From Epinephelus fuscoguttatus (lineage: Eukaryota; Chordata; Actinopteri; Perciformes; Serranidae): 64,000 bases of DNA. The stretch is taken from assembly GCF_011397635.1 (NCBI RefSeq), contig NC_064767.1, positions 15,973,537 through 16,037,536 on the forward strand, given 5' to 3'. How positions within the stretch are numbered: the first letter of the stretch is position 1; each line of letters opens with the position of its first letter. The notes beneath the pieces were generated by a model, which made no database searches, had not been told where the DNA came from, and saw nothing but the letters and a program-made list of their open reading frames with translations. Shown in pieces: positions 30,976 through 43,066 of this stretch. The position numbers and the translations under genes are program-made.

Positions 30976-31567
30976 TAAAATGAGTTCAAAGGACAAACCC
31001 ATTAGGCTTCCCTCCATATCAAGCAAATATCTTTGCACCTGCTAAACACTCAGGGTGACACCCTGCGTGGGCCTTAAGAGGATACAACAAAACCCTTTTG
31101 CTTTCACACTTGAAGTGAGGAAGTGGAGGACTTTTTTGTGAGTTCTTATCGGGATTTGTGAAAAGGGACTGCAGGCTATTTTATCGTCCACATACACTTA
31201 ATCAAAGCTGTTTGCACACCGTTAACTCCTCAAGTATCAGACTGTTCTGAACGCCTCCCTGACCAAACAGCTGATAGTTTCCTCTTGTCTTCTCACATGT
31301 TTTATGGTTTCATAGATTAGAGGCAATGAAGCACATGTGGTCGCAGCTCGGTTAGTCATACTGTCTTATAACTGGAAGCTCAGCCCGACGTGACAGTGAG
31401 CTGTAAATGTGAAACTCAATCACTCAAATAACCAATTACATATCCAGACTAAATGTGGTCCTCTGCATGCCTTATGTTTTTAAGGGAGTAAAGAAATATT
31501 TCATCCTGTTTTGTCAAAGATTTGGGTCTTTGATAAGTTGTATTGGAACACACGTATGGTCCCTAGT

Positions 31568-31774
31568 TTCTTTTTGTAATCTTTTTGGGGGGGTTTCCAA
31601 AAATATTTTGGTTTTTGATTCTGTGTTGAACCTCAGTACTCAGTTGCCTTTGGCCATGACACAGAGATTGCTTTTTCTCTCCTGTTCTTTACTTCTGCCC
31701 TACTCAACCCTAAATTACACCAGTAAGCATAGGTAGATTAAAAAATAAAAATCATAATTTTATTTAAAATAGTA
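31568..31774 (+). repeat. direct duplication, copy C1
   Basis: About 207 bases from TTTCTTTTTGTAATCTTTTT to AAAATAGTACAT, matching 33540-33747 with no difference that I could see. Confidence 0.88.
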
Positions 31775-31806
31775 CATGGGCATATAAATCTGAATGAGGT
31801 GTAGAG

Positions 31807-33250
31807 AGGCCCAGTTAGTAAATTATGAAGCTATACTGCTAGGTGAGCTTTAAACTCCCATGAGCCATACTGTAGTGACACTAAAGCCCCGAATGGAAGC
31901 AAAAGTTAAACAGTGTAATAGAGCATGAAATGAATTTAAACAACAGACATTAAATGCATCAACACAGGTGTATTTATTCCCAAATTTGGTGAACAGCACT
32001 TTCAAAATGTTCCGACACCAGAAAACTGTAGACAACCGTGTTCAACTCCGTCCAAGTGAGCGATGTAAATGAGGTGACACTCCGTGGGCAGATCTGAATC
32101 TGGGTCCTACGGCGTGCAGTGGTGAGTCCCGGGAGGTCTACTGCGCCAGCTCTGGTCGAAGCACACTATCCACAGAATTCACAAATACTAATAAACTTTC
32201 TGTCTTTAAGGGGCATCGGTGGATTAGTGGATAGAACAGGCGCCCCATGTACAAGGCTGTTGCTGCAGCGGCCCGGGTTCGACTCCAGCCTGTGGCCCTT
32301 TGCTGCATGTCATTACCCCTCTGCAATTAAGTCCAGTATTTCTTACCAAATGTTAACCACTGTGTTGTTATAAAGTAACGTTTCAGCATGAAGTTTTAAT
32401 GTATCTGCAGTAACGAAACGTACAAATATAAGGTACTCATTGCCAACATTTATTCTGGCAACTGGGTTGCTTCGTTCTAGACCTCTGTACCACCACATTT
32501 CAGATTTCATCAGGCATTTTTGGTCCAGTGTTGACATGCACATTGACAGTCAGTTTAAGCTTTGTAGGCAGCATGGAAGGAAATGTAAATGTTAGATTGT
32601 ACAATGAAGAGAAATTGCAATTCTGTGTCATTTCTATGCTCATAGAAAGGGGAAATTACAGTGAACACATAGTGATTTTTTTGTCAGGTTGATCCCACCC
32701 TATGATCAACATCATTATGTCAGCTGATAATTAATACAGAATCAACTCTGCCTCACTGATCATGCAGCAGATCAAAAGGGGTGAGCACACACCACAGTAC
32801 TTCAGCTGAAATACACTCTTACCAAAACAGTGATTTCATAATCTCTCATTTTGAAATGAAATACTTGATCAGTGACGCGGAGAGCAAAATGTTCCTAAGC
32901 AGTTTCAGCTGCTGCTCTGAAGGGCAAAGTCTTGTTTTATTCACCATCACAAGCTGTTTCAATAATTTACTTTTTCAGGTTTAAATTCTTTGTCACTGTC
33001 TGCCTCCCTGTGTGAAACATAACAATGAAGCATCAGCTGTCAGGGGGTTTTAACATCACTCTGCGGTGACTAATAAGAAAAAGATGACAAATCCTTCAAA
33101 CCAATATTATAGTCTTAGTCACAGTTCATGATAAAACATTCTGGTAATTCAACTATGTGGTCAGACTCTTGCAGGAACCTGTTGTGATAGCTGAGCCACC
33201 CAGAGCTACAGTGCAGTTATTAGTAGGTTCCTCGGCATGTAAAATGAGTT
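31807..33250 (+). repeat. direct duplication, copy A2
   Basis: Second copy of the A segment, offset 2.22-2.27 kb from A1. In its left half it is the fuller copy and contains an intact tRNA-SINE head. From about 33180 it becomes the deleted copy and blends into the D segment. Confidence 0.85.
32210..32332 (+). mobile_element. tRNA-derived SINE head (fish family)
   Basis: GGGGCATCGGTGGATTAGTG begins a tRNA-like sequence with an A box (TGGATTAGTGG, 32220-32230) and a consensus B box (GGTTCGACTCC, 32276-32286), followed by TGGCCCTTTGCTGCATGTCA, a common fish SINE body. The tail is truncated. In A1 the same place (29970-30045) is scrambled and lacks the B box. Confidence 0.75.
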
Positions 33251-33264
33251 CAAAACAAACATTT

Positions 33265-33535
33265 AGGCTAAAAATCAGGCTCTATCCATATCAAGCAAAT
33301 AGTCTTTGCACCTGCTAACATCACAGGTGACTCACTTCTATGGTTTCTGGCTTTAGAGAGAGTTGATGTTCACAACAAATTGATCGAACTTTCCCAGCAC
33401 ATGGAAATAATACTGGAAACCTCAATTTAGGTGGTGTTCACCTTTAACTGTACAACATTGAGGCAGCAAATGGAAAATCACAGCTGAGGATGTAAATGAA
33501 ATTTGTCTTGAAACCATGACTGATGTGCTTCATGC
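33265..33535 (+). repeat. direct duplication, copy D1 (deletion-rich)
   Basis: Matches 35205-35490 (D2) but lacks many single bases and short runs. The stretch 33225-33345 alternates blocks from 30950-31060 and from 35180-35290. Confidence 0.8.
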
Positions 33536-33539
33536 TTTT

Positions 33540-33747
33540 CTTTTTGTAATCTTTTTGGGGGGGTTTCCAAAAATATTTTGGTTTTTGATTCTGTGTTGAA
33601 CCTCAGTACTCAGTTGCCTTTGGCCATGACACAGAGATTGCTTTTTCTCTCCTGTTCTTTACTTCTGCCCTACTCAACCCTAAATTACACCAGTAAGCAT
33701 AGGTAGATTAAAAAATAAAAATCATAATTTTATTTAAAATAGTACAT
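33540..33747 (+). repeat. direct duplication, copy C2
   Basis: Second copy of the C segment, placed directly after D1, while C1 is followed by A2. Confidence 0.88.
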
Positions 33748-33869
33748 CAGATACCTGTGGATGGAGTGCTGAACAGACCCACCAAGTACATACCCACAGA
33801 CCAAAAGTGTCAGGGGGCCACCTGGCCTTCATTTGCACAATGTCACCCTAATTATTGCGTGCTGACCAG

Positions 33870-34140
33870 GAAGAGACAAACACAAACAAAAAAGACACAA
33901 AATGATCACAAAGAGACATAAAACAGCCATAGGGAGACACACAATGACTACAAAGCGAAAAAAATGACCAAAAAGAGACACCAAATTACCTCAAAGAGAT
34001 AGAGAGAGAGAAACAACTACAAAAAGACACTAAACGTCAAAAGGAGACATAAAACAACCACAAGGAGACACAAAACGACCACAAAGAGACAAAAAAATGA
34101 CTAATGACTACAAAGAGTCACAACAAAACCGCCACAAAGT
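33870..34140 (+). repeat. degenerate A-rich minisatellite
   Basis: Roughly 20-base units of the pattern CACAAAGAGACATAAAACAA with much variation, about 12 units. Such ACAAAGAGACA arrays are common in fish genomes. Confidence 0.8.
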
Positions 34141-35180
34141 CTGTGTATCTTGCTGTTATGTAGGAGAGGTGGTGGGGCCCTTTCCATACCTGCGCCCAGG
34201 TGCCTATTGTCTCATAATCCGAACAGCTCTCTCAAATCCAAAAACTAGAGCGCATAAACTCAACTTTGTGATGTCATAGGCAGTGGTGTACGATAGTTAC
34301 GATGGGCCACTGTGCACACTATCATGTCGGGCCCTTGTGCCAGATTTTGCATCAAAACAGCTACCGTTTATTTTTTAGTATCGTCACATGATCAAATACA
34401 GACTTGACATTGGATAGCATCAACATACATATCACCAATTGTCACTGCAAATCAGAATATGACAAAAACACCAAATAAAGTAAGACATTTTCATATTTTT
34501 CTTTTCTTCATTTTCAAATATTCAGCATCATAATTGTGTTTGGCCATGTCGTCAAGCCAGTTTTCTGTCTCTGTCAAGTAGCTGTTCGTTATTTACTCAC
34601 TCTACAGCAGGAAATAGCACTTCAAAATAAAAACTATGAGGGAAATTCACTTTACTTCAAAATATAGTTTGTTTTAACAACTTTGACATGTTCCCAAGTC
34701 ACTTGTGGTCCCTTCAGAATGGACCCAGGACCCACCTTTGAACCACAACCACCAGCTGGGAATCACTGGTTTAGATAGTTTATGTAAAATTAACGTGATT
34801 TTTTTTTATAGACTTTTACTGATTGTTTCACAGAAAAAAAGAAACACTTGCGGAGATGCATTTGCTTTTCCGAGGGCATATAGCATTAACAGTATTTCTA
34901 TTTTAACCTATCCTTCTTTGAACACAGGTGTATTTCTTAGGTGGCAAGTTGCATCACTCGTAAGGGCCTGTTCTCAGAGAGAATGGGCCCCCCACCCCCA
35001 TGGGCCCCAGTGCAACCACACTGCCTGCACTGTCTATATTGCTGAGTCTGGAGCTGTAGACAGTGAATTGGGAAAGATGTTCAAGGTGACACTGAGAGCA
35101 CTGTGTGTATATGGGAACATTTTCTGTTTCAGAACTGAAAGCACCACAGAATAGAATAAAGCTCATTGGAGCGTAGAAAA
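34141..35180. other. intergenic DNA, probable transposon remnants
   Basis: Contains GGGCCCTTGTGCCAG, and near 34985 a run of GGGCCCCCCACCCCCATGGG, motifs often seen in degraded DNA-transposon sequence. No coding domain was recognised. Confidence 0.35.
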
Positions 35181-35204
35181 GAAAACAAACATTTAGTGGG
35201 TCCA

Positions 35205-35490
35205 AAAAATCAGGCTCCTATCCATTGTCTTTGAAGCAACTCCAGTCTTTATTCCCTGTGACATCACAGGTTTGACTCACTTCTATGGTTTCTGGCTTTG
35301 AGAGAGAGTTGCTCATGTTCACAAATATTGATCGAACTTTCCCAGGCCATGGAAATAATATACTGGAAACCTCAATTTAGGTGGTGTTCCCCTTTAACTG
35401 TACAACATTGAGGCAGCAAATGGAAAATCACAGCTGAGGAATATGTAAAATGAAATTTGTCTTGAAACCATCACTTGTGCTTCATGCTTG
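35205..35490 (+). repeat. direct duplication, copy D2 (fuller copy)
   Basis: Intact form of the D segment, with the complete version of the bases missing in D1. Confidence 0.8.
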
Positions 35491-38400
35491 TGATTTTTCA
35501 TAACAAGTTGTCCTGATTGAAAAGTGTTAAACAGTCTAATTGATCGCGACCTTTTCAGGCACAGCTCCACATGTGGCTCCACCTAATCCTGAAAGTGTGT
35601 TCCCACCACAAAATGCCACATTACGCCCACTTCAGCTCCTCATCTGATTAATCAGAAATGTGTCATCAGTAACGTGTGAAGCATCAGATGTGTATAAAAG
35701 AGAGAGTGTGAGGGTCTGTTGACTGAGGGAAATGATATGCAGCAGAGGGTCAATGACTTGTCAGTGATGTGAATGGTACTGATGAGTTAAACCTGGAGCT
35801 TAACCACCTGACTGTGCTCTCTTGTGTTATTCTAGGAATTAATTTGTCCTGTTTCAATGTAAATCTTCACGAGGGAACCTTTAGCTCCTGTCATAACAAA
35901 ACCCCCTATAACACAGACACTTCTAAAACACAATAGTGTCATTGTCAAGTTGGTTTTTTTTATTACTGATTGCTCATTCTTTGGAAGAAAAACTTCACAA
36001 TTTAAAGTCCCAACGAGACTGCACTGTTGAGACTATCTGACATTATTTGATGTACTTTCTATTGAAACATTATGCTCAGGCAGGACATAAATCAGACGTT
36101 ATTCACAATTATGCACCAGTGGAGGTGGTTATGTTACAGAGAGGTGGAGGGTCAGGAAAAAAAATAATGTGATAGTTTTATTGCTGGGAGAATTTAAATC
36201 TCAGCAGAAATGACCTGTTGTTTTCCAGGAAATAGAGGGTAATGAAGTATTGATGAACAAAAAATACAAGTAAAATACATTTTGAAAAATCAGTAAAGGC
36301 AGAAAAAAGTCTCTCATTTGATTTCACTGTGATTTTAAAGTCACTATTCACGTGTGAGTTCTTTAAATTTGCTTGAGCAAGCATTACTAACTCAAACTGG
36401 TCACTCAGGTTTGCGCTTTCGCTCAAGCACCAATCTATTGAACAACAATGACATGAATCATTTCACTAATTTATCACCACCCTGAAGGACGTTTGGTTTG
36501 CAGCCAGGAGCTTAATGTGTATAAATCACCTGACATCAATTCAGCAGTCAAGCCTCATGTTGTGACACGTTCTTCCAGTATCTGTGAGGATTTCCCTCCA
36601 GTTTCGACCCAAACACATGTCGATTTGCACCAGATACAAACTCCTCAAATTAACAAATTTGAGCTTTGTGAAAATTGGCCATATAAATAAATAATAAGAG
36701 GCCCTATGATAAGCAATGTGAAAGAGTTTGTGGGGTAAAATCCAGGCTTCTTAACCTGTGTGTGTGGCCAGGGTATACAATCATACAACACAGAAAAAAC
36801 GCCCAGAGAATTAAAAGAAAAGTAAAGGTTTCAATCAAAGTTTTGCTAATGACTAGCTTTGACATTTATCACTATCATCATCTCATTTTTAAAATTACTC
36901 TTATCTGTGAACCTCATGTAGGTCCTCATCCTTAGCTGCTTGTACAGAGATTTTGGTAATAACCTCAAAGATTTTCATCCAAATGAATGTCCATTAAGAC
37001 ACTATCTATCACTGAATGAGGTAACACAATGGTGATGAAGGTGTGTTGGCCACTCTGAGTTGCAGCCATTTGATACTACTGCAAAGTGCGGTCAAACAAA
37101 AAGTTTGGGATAGTTTACCAGTAACTTTTAGCAGGCAAATTGCAGCCAGAGCATACCTGCAGCCAATCAGTAAACAGAACTGACCCTTCAATAAGTCCCT
37201 CTCCTGGACGTAGACTGGCCAATCATAACATAACAGTCCAGGGTCCGACAACAACACAGCTGTGCTCCATTGACTCTAATGCAATCGTTTCAGATTTTCT
37301 TAATTTTCAGGCTGGTTTTGTGGATTTGGAGCTAAATGTTGTGCCTGGGGCACGTCGTGTATTAATGATACTCGTTACCAGGAGAGGTTGGAAAAAGATA
37401 TACGTTTCTTCCCTGTTCCAAAACCAAAATCAAATCCTGAAAAGTGTAGGGTTAGCTAGCTAGCTACTGAAGATATAGCCTACTGAATGTATACACATGC
37501 TTATAACAGTGAAAAAAGACCGACCCTGCTGTACAGGAACCAGTGAAGGCAAGCAAGGAAGTTTTGCTGATATTCAACCAGCTGTGTGTCATCACAGTGT
37601 GTGCAGATGAACGTTGTTTGACTTCACCCAGAGATCCCTGCCCATCCAATGGTGGAGGTCCGGGTGCTGGCAGCGGCAAGGGGCGAAGCCAAATACTGTC
37701 CATCTGCACACACTGCGATGCCACACAGCTGGTTCAATATCAGCAAAGTTTTCCTTTATATTCATTGTCTTCTGTGGCGATCAGCAGTGATGTGGTGGTT
37801 CACTTTTACACTGTGATCTGTAGCCTATAGTTCGGCTTTAGCTTCTAACTATCTTTGTCTTTTTAACCTGTTGTTGCTGCTGAGTCAGTTTGACATCCTG
37901 GATATATCCTTCAAACACAGACTGTAGACCCCTCTGTCTGCTTCTCTCTGGAATCACTGTTTCATTTCTCCAAAAATATGGTAATATTTCTTCAGGGAGT
38001 GCAGTTAGTTACAGTGTGGGCTCCATGCTTACTCAGACTGCTTGTTGGACTATCACAAAGGGTCAGGGCTTAGCGAAAGGTCAATTGTGATGATACTGGG
38101 TAACTTAATATAAAATGTATAACCACCTTTAGAAATGGTGTTCTGTGCCCTTTTAATGATCTTTCTTATCCGCATTTTGTGTGCGAGTTCTTAGTTTCAT
38201 GGGAAATGATTAAAATGCAAGGCAAAATGTTTCCACACACAACAAACTGAGAATGATCTGGCAACAATCACCCGTTGGTTGGACTAGTGACAAACCAAAC
38301 AAAACCTGTGTAGGAGTCACATAGCTTGAAAATATTTTAAGGTGTGACAAAAAATGTTGGGGAAAAAATTCTCCAGTGACTGAAGAAAGTGCAATGAACT

Positions 38401-39396
38401 TCCTAATACTGTAAACCTCCTTTAAAAATACTTACACAACCAGGTTAGTTGACTGAGAGCACATTATTTTCAGCTCTAACCTGTAAGATGCATACACTCA
38501 TACACAGGGTCTGTCCAGTATACCACCACGGCCATGCCAGTTGGGTCAAACAGACAGTCAGTGTTCAATTTAATGTGTCACGAAAGCAGTTAAACAGGCT
38601 AAAATTGCTTCTATTAAAAGGAACTGGCAGCATACACACACACACTGGCAGACATGCAGTCTCTTGTAGCAGAAGGATAAGCACATAATTCCCTTTGTGA
38701 ATAAATGTTACGTAATGAAAATAAGTTCCTATTGCTTGTCCTAACCTGTCCTGACCAGATACTACCCTGTGTACATAAATGTGTGTGTGAGTACTATACA
38801 CACACTTCAAACAGGTTGCAAAGTTTTGTGGGTGGACAACCATGCCAGATCTGCTTCATGAAAATAATCAGCCTCTCTTCCCCTTCTCATTACCTCCTCC
38901 TTTCTTCCGATGAGATAAAACATTATCCTATTATATGACGAAGGCCCCTCTCATGCCTGAATCCCCCTGCTGCAGCCAAAATATCCCCTAACACCTACAC
39001 ACATTCACTGAACACATGCTGCAAGCACACACACACACGTAAGGAGGCAAAGAATCACACATCCCCTACCTCTCAGCCCCCTCCTCCCTCCCCCTCTCTC
39101 TCTCTCTCCCTCTTTCTTCTCTGGCAGCTGCACGTCATTTTAACTGCTCTCTATGAAACCTGGTATTCATAACTGCTGGTCATGATTCCACCCTCGAGTC
39201 CTACTAACATCATAATGGTAATAGTTTAATCTGTATGGTCTTGACCCTGTCCTGTTGTTTAGATGTGACCTGAGTGGGAGACAAGAGGCTCCCTCGGCAC
39301 ACACAACGCAACGCACACACACACACACACACACTACAGCTGGGAGCCATTGTCTCCATGAGAAAGCAACGGCCAGTCTGACTTCTATGTCCAGAA

Positions 39397-39428
<32 letters not shown>

Positions 39429-39654
39429 GTTCTGCTGATAATAGTGATGTGAGCTAGCTATCTGTACAGTAGCTCGCTAATAATCTTGCTAACGTTACTC
39501 CACAACATCTCAGTCAAGTTTTTGTACTTTTTACTCCTTTTACTTCATCCGACAACTACTAGTTACTTTCATTTACCAATTACGTACAAAATTATGATGC
39601 ATTATAGAACAGTAATGTATGGAAAGTAGTTAAAACTGCTTAAAATTGGAACCT
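35491..39654. other. intergenic DNA, no gene recognised
   Basis: AT-rich DNA with a CT-rich patch at about 39060-39120 and CA/TATC microsatellites at 39314-39334 and 39400-39428. Short ORFs lack homology and splice support. Confidence 0.5.
39400..39428. repeat. (TATC)n microsatellite
   Basis: Seven TATC/CTAT units. A (CA)n of about ten units lies at 39314-39334. Confidence 0.9.
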
Positions 39655-41443
39655 TGACGACCCAGCTGGTCGTTGGAGGTTGATATTTAGTTGAATTTAG
39701 GTTGTGACATTGAGTGGGCAAAATTCAATGTCAGGTCAATGTCCAATGCTAACGTCAACTTGAAGTAGAATACTGGTGACACATGACATTAGCTATGTTT
39801 TCATCCAAAAGTGGTTTGAATCATTGGGAAATGCGCATTAAAAGAAACACGAATCCTATGTATTTCCATTAAATGTATGGACTTTGGTGAGTTGGCGAGT
39901 TTTCTGCAGAACTGGAAGCAAAACAAGTCTTGGATTCTTCTTCTTCTACGTTTTCTGGCGGTTGGCAACCAGCTTGTAAATGCATTACCGCCTTCCCGAC
40001 CCGGAGTGTGGATATCACCATGGAGAGAGGTGCGCTACGTCAGACTTAATTGGAACATAACTGTTTCCATCCCCCGTTTTGTGAATCAACATTTTTTCGA
40101 ATTAACCAAAACACGGCTAAAGCGAGCATATTTTAGTTTGTGCGAATCAGAGGATTTTAATTCAAATTTTGGCGTTTCCATCATAATTTTCCGATGCGTT
40201 ACTTCTAGATGCACATCTAAACAGGCTGATGGAAACACGGCTATAGATACGATAGATGGACAACGCGTGTCCGCTTACTCCCACTGTACAAAAATGAAGC
40301 CAAAATATTGTGGATGCTGCCACCACTGTCTTGCCCTGGTGACGTCATTTGGAACCAGAGTCTGCATGGTAGCGATCTCTGCAGTACTGCCTACGTATGA
40401 CCAATGGCACGTAGCTCCATTGATCGCTAGCACACCAATCGGCACACACAGCTGTCAATCACATTGTCAAACCCCTTTTTACAGCATCATATACCTAGTT
40501 ATGATCAGACTTATCAGAAAAAATAACATTTCAGACTACAGCAGCATTATAAGAACTACCTAAAATGACAGAAACCATCACTGGGAAAAATTTATTTCAA
40601 CGTGTGTTTTAAATTTTTTGTTTGGCCCATGTCCCCTCTGCTAAAATGGAGGGGGCGGGTTTTATGGTCTGTACTGCAGCCAGCCGCCAGGGGCGATCAG
40701 CATGTTTTGGCTTTACTTTTGAGGAGCTGTCCAGACGGGTGCAGGAAAGCTGCTCAGCCTTGCAGTAAAATTATCCCAGTAGCCGCTTGTGGTATTGCAG
40801 TGATAAAATCCCCACTGCCCAAAAAGCATTTTTCCCATAGACCACCACTATAAAAGAGACGTCTGTAAAACTGTTGACAGGACACCTCGAACTGCAGACA
40901 AGGTCAATTATGACTTTTTTATTCTGAATTTGTGAGCCGTGGCGGTATAACATTTATAAAACTTTCCTAAAGCAGTAGCGTCATCACAGTGTAAAGTCTG
41001 GGAGCTGAGGGGGAAGTCGCGGGCAGCGACAGTGTGAGAAACACTACTGTGCATTTTCTGTGAGTCGCATGCTGGGGAGGTGAACCCGGAGGCTAGAAAA
41101 TGTTCTTGGCATATGCGCCAGATGAGCAACTACATTGGGATGAATTGGCACCATCTTGGCGTGAGGTATCTGTCATGTGGGCCATATTTATCATACAGTT
41201 TATGGATTTAAGATGTGTTAAGTAACCAAAATCCAACGTTTTCTGAATGTCTCATACCACCATCATCTTGCCGTAGAACGACATTTAGTCATGAGGTATA
41301 GAGAACAAAAAACAGTATCTGCAAAACATTATAGCTCTAATGGTGTTAGATATTTAAAATACTGTCAACCCGATTTTCACTCCAACCAAAATTTAATGTC
41401 TGTCTGATGTCATATTGACGTCTGGAGCCAGCTGGGTAGTTAG
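39655..41443. mobile_element. inverted-repeat composite element with inner MITE
   Basis: GACCCAGCTGGTCGTTGGAG at the left and CTGGAGCCAGCTGGGT at the right are inverted ends. Internal AATTCAATGTCAGGTCAATG and TTTAATGTCTGTCTGATGTC are also related in inverse orientation. Inside lie a separate MITE (39790-40245) and a block at about 40600-40740 with CTGTACTGCAGCCAGCCGCC and AGGGGCGATCAGCATGTTTT, a motif common in fish repeats. No transposase was found, so this is probably nested insertions. Confidence 0.5.
39790..40245 (+). mobile_element. MITE with TAGCNRTGTTTCCATC ends, copy 1
   Basis: Left end TAGCTATGTTTTCATCC. The reverse complement of the right end is TATAGCCGTGTTTCCATC. A second copy in opposite orientation is at 47957-48422. 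A long open frame across this copy (39877-40563) has a homologous frame in copy 2, but it just follows shared repeat sequence and runs out of the element, so I do not regard it as a gene. Confidence 0.72.
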
Positions 41444-41787
41444 CTAAGGGAATACTTCAGCCATAAAATAACTATTTGAATCAATTAGTCATGTCATGTT
41501 ACTTTGAGTTTGTGAGGAAAACATTTTTCTCACACGCCTCCATGGACAAAAATGAGCATGTTGTTTTACTGATTGACTGGGGACCACATTTAACAACAAC
41601 AACAATATTAAAACATCAGTTTTCAAACTCTTACACAACTCTTGCAGTATAATCCAAGTCTCATTCATTCAGTCGTATGCTCAGTAACTCCCAAACACAT
41701 ATATATTTTTTTAACTAAAGAGCCTTAGTATTAGAGTCTGGCTTTGAAAAGAGCATAGATAAGTTTAACTTTCAGTTGAGTTTAAGG

Positions 41788-42480
41788 GTGCTTTCAGACC
41801 TAGAGTTGTCTTGCTTTGATCCAAATCAGGGACTAATTTTGTTACAAAGTTGCATAATTGCCTAGAGTTGGTTCATGTTCTCACGGCAGCATTTACAAAT
41901 GGATCAGATCAAATGCCTTGTGTGAGAAAGCTGCTCTTGCTCCATGCGGGGAAAATCCAGGAAGTAAACAAAACGTTGAAGAAGAGTACACTTGCAAGAT
42001 AAATGTGACACTTTCTAATGTCACAATGGAGGGACAACTGCGCAGGTTGATTTCAGCGCTGCTCATCGTGGACTATATTGCTGTCATTATTCATTTTAGT
42101 CAAACCATACAGTTTGAAAACGAGGCGCGGCTCCAACTAGAAAACAATGTTTTGATGCATTGGATGTGCTGAATGTGCATATTAAGGCAGTACAGGAGGA
42201 GGTGCACATTAATAATCCTCCAGGACTGTAACATGCTCATGTTTAACCCAAACAATGTGTCATGTGACTGCAGTTGGTTCAGATCGAGGCCAGAACACGT
42301 TCTCAACACAAACGAACCGTGCCAGAGTTTGTTTGTAACCAGACCAAGACCACCTCTTCAAGAAGTTCTTGGTCCAGTTGTTTTGGTGCACACCCGAGTG
42401 TGATTGCTGTGTTCACACCTGCCCAAATGAACCGCACTTAGGGGGCAAACGAACTTGAGTTTGAATGAACCGAACCAAAC
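41788..42480. mobile_element. DNA-transposon remnant in the foldback loop
   Basis: Starts GGGTGCTTTCAGACCTAGAG and contains TTGGTTCATGTTCTCAC, CAGTTGGTTCAGATCGAGG, GTTCACACCTGCCCAAATGA and GAACCGAACCAAACAGAG, motifs of a fish non-autonomous DNA transposon family (recognised by motif only). The ends are imperfect and no target duplication was found. Confidence 0.5.
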
Positions 42481-42611
42481 AGAGTTTTTAAACAAATGTT
42501 TTGACATATTTTGGTGTTGTTGATTGTGCCCCCCCAGTCAATCAATATGTTTTTCTTTCCCATGGCAGCATGCGAGAAAAATAAAGTTTTCTTTATGAAT
42601 TCAAGGTAACA

Positions 42612-42991
42612 AGGGCGGCACGGTGGTGTGGTGGTTAGCACTCTCGCCTCACAGCAAGAGGGTTGCCGGTTCGATCCCGGGCGTGGGAGCCCTTCTGTGC
42701 GGAGTTTGCATGTTCTCCCCGTGTCAGCGTGGGTTCTCTCCGGGCACTCCGGCTTCCTCCCACAGTCCAAAGACATGCAGATTGGGGACTAGGTTAATTG
42801 ATAACTCTAAATTGTCCGTAGGTGTGAATGTGAGCGTGAATGGTTGTCTGTCTCTATGTGTCAGCCCTGCGATAGTCTGGCGACCTGTCCAGGGTGTACC
42901 CTGCCTCTCGCCCGATGTCAGCTGGGATAGGCTCCAGCCCCCCCGCGACCCTCAAGAGGATGAAGCGGTTAGAAGATGAATGAATGAATGA
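42612..42991 (+). mobile_element. tRNA-derived SINE, full-length, with target-site duplication
   Basis: Begins AGGGCGGCACGGTGGTGTGG. The A box (GTGGTTAGCAC) and a B box (GGTTCGATCCC, 42668-42678) are good RNA polymerase III promoter matches. The body contains GAGTTTGCATGTTCTCCCCG and TGGGATAGGCTCCAGCCC, then a (TGAA)n tail. ATGAATTCAAGGTAACA occurs at 42595-42611 and again at 42992-43008, a 17-bp target-site duplication (its first bases merge with the tail). The perfect duplication suggests a relatively recent insertion. The 118-residue ORF across it is spurious. Confidence 0.92.
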
Positions 42992-43066
42992 ATGAATTCA
43001 AGGTAACACAGCATGAGTAATTGATTGATGAATAATCATTTTGTGGGTGAAGTATTCCTTTTAGTT

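Larger units (their letters stand above)
41446..43066. mobile_element. long-inverted-repeat (foldback) element carrying two nested insertions
   Basis: The left arm (about 41448-41640: AAGGGAATACTTCAGCC, ATCAATTAGTCATG, TCCATGG, TTGACTGGGG, AACAACAACAA) aligns with the reverse complement of the right arm (43064 back to about 42480, omitting the SINE): AAAAGGAATACTTCACCC, ATCAATTACTCATG, GCCATGG, TTGACTGGGG, CAACAACACCAA. Arm length is about 190 bases. The loop holds another DNA-element remnant (41788-42480). No coding capacity was seen. Confidence 0.72.

Noticed and set aside
29626..33000. Two pairs of identical short ORFs (29626/31850 and 30510/32781) as duplicated genes
   Set aside because: They exist only because the underlying segment is duplicated. 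No homology, and the longest is under 70 residues.
33870..34140. CRISPR-like array
   Set aside because: The units are degenerate, contiguous and lack unique spacers. It is an A-rich minisatellite in eukaryotic DNA.
39877..40563. 228-residue open frame on the + strand
   Set aside because: Its first half lies in a MITE that is repeated inverted at 47957-48422, and its second half is non-repeated AT-rich DNA. No domain, start context or splice support was seen.
42623..42979. 118-residue open frame
   Set aside because: It is the translation of a tRNA-derived SINE, including polymerase III boxes.
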